A stretch of 64,000 bases of DNA from JAJTFA01 sp051715425 (GTDB taxonomy: Bacteria > Bacteroidota > Bacteroidia > UKL13-3). Both the position numbers and the translations under genes were made by a program. This document shows positions 63,046 to 64,000 of the stretch, piece by piece. Positions within the stretch are counted from its first letter, which is position 1. Each line of letters opens with the position of its first letter. Location of the stretch: contig JBPXJS010000039.1 of NCBI GenBank assembly GCA_051715425.1, forward strand, positions 62,001 to 126,000, read 5' to 3'. Under the pieces are notes generated by a model. That model searched no databases, had not been told where the DNA came from, and saw only the letters and a program-made list of their open reading frames with translations.

Positions 63046-64000
63046 GTGAGCCATGAATTGATTATTAATACCCACCCGGGTGGTGGTGTAGAAATAGCCC
63101 TGCTACGCGACAAAAAACTGATTGAATTGCATCATGAAAAAGCCGACAGCAACTTTGCCGGTGGTGATGTATATCTTGGTACAGTTAATAAGCTTATGCC
63201 GGGTCTTAATGCAGCATTCGTAGATGTAGGTCACGAAAAGGACGCCTTTTTGCATTATCTTGATCTGGGTCCTCAGGTAAAATCTTTCCTTAAACATACG
63301 CGCGTACTGCTCAATAACAAACAGGCTTCGGTATGGCCAAAGAAAAGAGATAACGAGGATGATATTCAGAAGTCAGGTAAAATAGGCCAATTACTTACCC
63401 GTAACCAACAGGTTGTTGTTCAGGTAACAAAAGAACCTATTTCAAATAAAGGTCCCCGCTTATCTTCTCAGCTTTCATTTGCCGGTCGATACCTGGTTCT
63501 TATTCCTTTTGATGATGCCGTTTCTATATCTAAAAAGATTGTAAAAACTGAAGAACGGGCCCGCCTTAAAAAATTGGTTTTAGGAATAAGACCAGAAAAT
63601 TTTGGTGTAATTGTTCGCACAGTGGCCGAGGGACAGGCATCCGAAGACCTTGAAGCTGATTTGCGCGATTTGCTGAAACGCTGGGAAACCATGTGTGAAC
63701 AGTTAAAATCTGCAACACCTCCACAGAGAATTTTAGGAGAAAGCGACAGAACGCTTACTTTAATCAGGGATCTCGTAAATGATGATTTTACCGGAATACA
63801 CGTTAACGATCAGTTTCTTTATAATCAGATTAAAACGTATCTCAAATCAAAAGCTCCCGATTTAGAAAAAATTGTAAAACACTACCAGGGTACCAAATAC
63901 CAAATATTTGAACACTATGGGGTTGATAAACAGATAAAAGCCTCCTTTGGAAGGCAGGTTGGATTTATGGGGGGCAGTTATCTGGTAATTGATCATACAG
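63046..64000 (+). CDS. rng: Ribonuclease G (Rne/Rng family), 5' part, runs off the right edge
   Basis: Endoribonuclease that matures 16S rRNA 5' ends and cleaves mRNA. The frame opens after a TGA at 63040-63042, so the first usable start is GTG at 63046 (protein begins V/M-SHELIINTHPGGG); no ATG fits. 318 complete codons are inside the window. Visible are LLRDKKLIELH, the S1 RNA-binding domain from about residue 35 (GDVYLGTVNKLMPGLNAAFVDVGHEKDAFLHYLDLGPQ, read in parts), then ISNKGPRLSSQLSFAGRYLVLIPF and the start of the RNase H-like/DNase I-like catalytic domain (FGVIVRTVAEGQASEDLEADL). The catalytic Asp and the Zn-link lie beyond the edge. Confidence 0.93.
   Translation, partial: MSHELIINTHPGGGVEIALLRDKKLIELHHEKADSNFAGGDVYLGTVNKLMPGLNAAFVDVGHEKDAFLHYLDLGPQVKSFLKHTRVLLNNKQASVWPKKRDNEDDIQKSGKIGQLLTRNQQVVVQVTKEPISNKGPRLSSQLSFAGRYLVLIPFDDAVSISKKIVKTEERARLKKLVLGIRPENFGVIVRTVAEGQASEDLEADLRDLLKRWETMCEQLKSATPPQRILGESDRTLTLIRDLVNDDFTGIHVNDQFLYNQIKTYLKSKAPDLEKIVKHYQGTKYQIFEHYGVDKQIKASFGRQVGFMGGSYLVIDHT

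Overview
The window is a stretch of chromosome from a member of the phylum Bacteroidota (Bacteroidetes). Supporting signs are gliding/type IX secretion genes (gldB, gldD, gldE), a giant secreted protein ending in a type IX sorting domain, a TonB receptor paired with a DUF4249 lipoprotein, AT-rich promoters of the form TTG-N19/21-TAnnTTTG, and start codons preceded by A-rich stretches instead of Shine-Dalgarno sequences. The mix fits an environmental Chitinophagales- or Sphingobacteriales-like lineage, but family and genus cannot be fixed from this sequence alone. No phage, insertion sequence, CRISPR array or complete defence island is visible; the gene order is mostly core metabolism.

Layout. 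1-6190 (minus): a giant parallel beta-helix surface protein running off the left edge. 6313-7140: prmA. 7324-9713: tyrosine/homogentisate catabolism (hmgA, hppD) closed by a terminator. 9971-17842: a second giant protein of 2623 residues with four tandem ~590-residue beta-helix units and a type IX C-terminal domain. 17929-25497: a REC protein with an orphan histidine-phosphotransfer-like tail, trigger factor, tRNA-Leu, a bifunctional RelA/SpoT enzyme, holA, a solitary HsdR-N nuclease-like protein, CsaA and prfB. prfB is only complete if a programmed +1 frameshift is used. 25704-26525: tmRNA, a decayed GIY-YIG gene and tRNA-Val. 26648-34366: AsmA-like protein, nadE, an outer-membrane barrel divergent from gldB, a glycosyltransferase and a thioesterase. 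34486-42277: RNase R, OmpA/TSP3 protein, WG-repeat protein, YheT hydrolase, Maf, an MCE (MlaD-like) protein and a cell-wall amidase. 42358-49846: LptD, gcvT, a BamE-like small protein, comB, three tandem TRL-like lipoproteins and an RhlE-type helicase. 49900-57988: mfd, a DinB-fold protein, an outer-membrane protein, and the DUF4249/TonB-receptor pair. 58095-61586 (minus): mutY-ssb-gldE-gldD. 61738-64000: HU, a TPR protein, a 29-residue ultra-basic protein and the start of rng (RNase G).

Several genes belong to the same cell-envelope biology: GldB/GldD/GldE support the type IX secretion/gliding machinery, which would export the C-terminal-domain protein at 9971-17842 and probably the left-edge protein. 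LptD, AsmA, MCE, OmpA and TonB proteins maintain the outer membrane. A translation-rescue and termination cluster (prfB, tmRNA, CsaA, trigger factor, RelA/SpoT) lies in the 18-26 kb region.

The points most worth a second look are the prfB frameshift site with a strong internal Shine-Dalgarno in a phylum that hardly uses this signal, the 29-residue bS22/mS38-like protein followed by a 14-bp hairpin in the rng leader, the tmRNA tag ending AMAA, and the modular architecture of the two giant beta-helix proteins. I did not find a system that I can confidently call undescribed. Non-coding stretches longer than 150 bp are 7141-7323, 9714-9970, 25498-25703 and 47301-47506; none exceeds 300 bp. Apart from the promoter and terminator signals listed, I see nothing in them.
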